Below are positions 6,445-7,583 of a stretch of 7,583 nt of DNA, piece after piece. This DNA comes from an uncultured Bacilli bacterium (GTDB taxonomy: Bacteria; Bacillota_I; Bacilli_A; RF39; UBA660). How positions within the stretch are numbered: position 1 is the stretch's first letter; every line of letters starts with the position of its first letter. Where the stretch lies: positions 1 through 7,583 of the forward strand of contig CANQHY010000057.1 of NCBI GenBank assembly GCA_947623975.1. The letters are read 5' to 3'. A program made the position numbers and the translations under genes. The notes under the pieces were generated by a model. The model worked only from the letters and a program-made list of their open reading frames with translations, made no database searches and was not told the DNA's origin.

Positions 6445-6788
6445 GGCCGTTATAAGTCCTAATTTATGACGAGATTTTCCGTTTCCATTTGCAGTTGATA
6501 CTGTAAATTTATCTATCTTGGGCATTCTAAACTTGGTTTAGAAGCTAAAAGCCTTCCAACCCCACCAAAGTACAAAGTACCGTTACTAAGAGTATTGTAT
6601 TCACTTATATCATTACACCGTATGGAATTTTCTAAATATTCTTTTTCATACAATCTTAAATCTATATATGACAAAATAGAAATTCCCGTATAATTTTTTC
6701 CTTAAAAATCTGTTGTACCATTATTAAATGTTATCATACCATCATTCGTTGCTGTTACATGCGCTTCTACTATATCGTATAATGTTGA

Positions 6789-7583
6789 TTATTTTACAAT
6801 ATAAGGATTATCAGCAGTTCCTTTTCCGGTTACTTTAATACCATATTTTATTGATACCATTGGTCGCACATTAATGAAAAGGGAATCGGATACACTGACC
6901 GCGAAACTAGTATCTGATACCGTAACCATGCTAGTGCTAATTTCACCACTACTACTATCAATATAAAGTCGAGCAGGGGAAATAGACCACCACAAACTGA
7001 GCGAACCTGTACTTAAATATGTATTTGCATTACGGGAGCCTCTATATCCGCCCATTGTTAATTCATCAACTGTAATAAGCCCTACTTTATACCTTGATTT
7101 TCCATTTCCATTATCAGTCGACGTAGTAAATTTATCTATTTCTCCTCTTGGACAATCTAAATTTGGTTTAGGATTGGCTGCAAAATTTCTTTTGTAAGCA
7201 TCAAAATGATAAATATCATCATCACCAACACTAGAATCTGGGCTCAAGCTCGACATGCTCCTATCATTACACCATACTGCATCTTCCAAGTATTCTTCTT
7301 CATACGGAACTAAATTTATATATGATGAATAGGTGGCTCCATTTGATTTTTTTCCTTCAAACCAATACTCTAATGCTTTCTTTATATCAGAATCAGTTTC
7401 GTTCGTATACGGTTCCTCATTTGTTCCAGACATATATCCAACACCCATTTTACTATACCTATTTGAATTAAAACTTGACATAAATACAAATTGATCATTA
7501 CCTGTTGCCGTACATTTTCCATCTGTTGGGTTTCCACTGTACAAGAGCTTTACTCCTCCTGTCTCAGTAGTTCGCACCATTTC
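6789..7583 (-). CDS. C-terminal part of a probable surface or secreted protein (5' end outside window)
   Basis: The frame is open at the right edge (Glu codon 7583-7581 precedes the first visible Met), so 264 C-terminal residues are seen and the N terminus, where a signal peptide or prepilin-like leader may lie, is missing. Numbering from that Met, visible motifs are VRTTETGGVKLLYSG (2-16), GYMSG (48-52), YSSYINL (84-90), WCNDRSMSSL (103-112), KPNLDCP (138-144), FTTSTDNGNGKSRY (151-164), DELTMGGY (172-179), WWSISPA (197-203), VRPMVSIKYGIKV (238-250) and GTADNPYIV (254-262). I recall this pattern from many unnamed extracellular proteins of gut Bacillota; a C-type-lectin-like fold akin to FISUMP-type domains is a guess. 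C104 and C143 are kept in the degenerate copy and might form a disulfide. The family suggests surface binding or display, but no enzyme motif is seen. No terminator is evident after the TAA. Confidence 0.82.
   Translation of the reverse strand, partial: EMVRTTETGGVKLLYSGNPTDGKCTATGNDQFVFMSSFNSNRYSKMGVGYMSGTNEEPYTNETDSDIKKALEYWFEGKKSNGATYSSYINLVPYEEEYLEDAVWCNDRSMSSLSPDSSVGDDDIYHFDAYKRNFAANPKPNLDCPRGEIDKFTTSTDNGNGKSRYKVGLITVDELTMGGYRGSRNANTYLSTGSLSLWWSISPARLYIDSSSGEISTSMVTVSDTSFAVSVSDSLFINVRPMVSIKYGIKVTGKGTADNPYIVK
6831..6856. repeat. 26-base perfect repeat, right copy
   Basis: Partner of 6217-6242. It encodes ISIKYGIKV (minus strand) in the intact surface protein. Confidence 0.9.
7045..7067. 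repeat. 23-base perfect repeat, right copy
   Basis: Partner of 6422-6444. It encodes DELTMGGY (minus strand) in the intact surface protein. Confidence 0.9.

Larger units (their letters stand above)
6175..6788 (-). pseudogene. Degenerate downstream paralogue of the surface-protein C-terminal domain
   Basis: After the stop of the upstream copy, the same frame continues with recognisable paralogous sequence: TLYDIVEAHVTATNDG, then F-stop-GKN aligned with FEGKK of the intact copy (GAA changed to TAA, bases 6704-6702). It then gives SYIDLRLYEKEYLE (intact copy SYINLVPYEEEYLE), CNDIS, and KPSLECPR (intact copy KPNLDCPR). At about 6516/6515 a 7-base deletion relative to the intact copy shifts the frame. 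From there an open frame of about 110 residues runs to TAA at 6175, with IDKFTVSTANGNGKSR, DELTMGGY, WSISPA and VRPMISIKYGIKV, ending NDPYVIE. An ATG at 6525 opens that last frame but has no ribosome site. At least two disabling changes make expression as one protein unlikely. The homology to the intact copy is clear from about 6713 leftward; the origin of 6714-6788 is uncertain. Confidence 0.8.

Noticed and set aside
6175..6525. Independent 116-residue gene starting at the ATG at 6525
   Set aside because: No ribosome site precedes this ATG, and homology to the neighbouring copy continues upstream in another frame, so it is the tail of a pseudogene.
6217..7067. Diversity-generating retroelement template/variable repeat pair
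   Set aside because: No reverse transcriptase gene is visible, the differences between copies are not limited to adenines, and both copies are coding-type paralogues.
7578..7580. The ATG at 7580 as the true start of the surface protein
   Set aside because: The frame is open upstream to the window edge and the segment starting MVRTTETGG matches an internal part of the family as I recall it.
1..7583. Mycoplasma-type code with TGA as Trp
   Set aside because: Long intact frames use TGG for Trp and none contains an in-frame TGA.
1..7583. tRNA, rRNA, CRISPR array, insertion sequence or phage genes
   Set aside because: I saw no cloverleaf, regular spacer-repeat array, transposase or terminal inverted repeats in any of the gaps.

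Overview
This window is low-GC (roughly one third G+C by eye) bacterial chromosome. Every supportable gene lies on the minus strand, so transcription runs from the right end to the left. Shine-Dalgarno sites are strong and GGAGG-like. Trp is read from TGG, no frame needs TGA as a sense codon, and the core proteins match Bacillota. The tandem extracellular proteins at the right end carry a C-terminal module ending in VRPM(V/I)SIKYG and a GT..(N/D)PY motif, which I associate with gut Bacilli and Mollicutes-like lineages (RF39 or Erysipelotrichia type). That placement is inference.

Right end (7583 to 6175): the 3' part of a large secreted or surface protein gene enters from outside the window. 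Directly behind its stop codon is a degenerate paralogous copy with an in-frame stop and a 7-base deletion. Two perfect repeats of 23 and 26 bases are shared by the copies and flank the most divergent part of the domain.

Middle (6174 to 5535): a 145-residue helical, possibly ferritin-like protein of unknown role has its ribosome binding site buried in a 12-bp hairpin just before the start codon. A rho-independent terminator and an extended -10 promoter for priA follow.

Left (5534 to 1): priA (replication restart helicase) is coupled to an unrecognised 206-residue gene. After a 121-base gap with a promoter and a terminator-like hairpin comes a compact topoisomerase IV operon: parE, an unrecognised 133-residue gene, then parC (N-terminal 90 codons only). 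PriA reloads the replisome at stalled forks and topoisomerase IV decatenates daughter chromosomes, so this half concerns chromosome replication and segregation. The two unknown genes sit within these transcription units.

Nothing here is a clearly new system. The most interesting points are the SD-sequestering hairpin, the possible silent C-terminal cassette, the extra gene between parE and parC, and the terminator-like hairpin in the parE leader.
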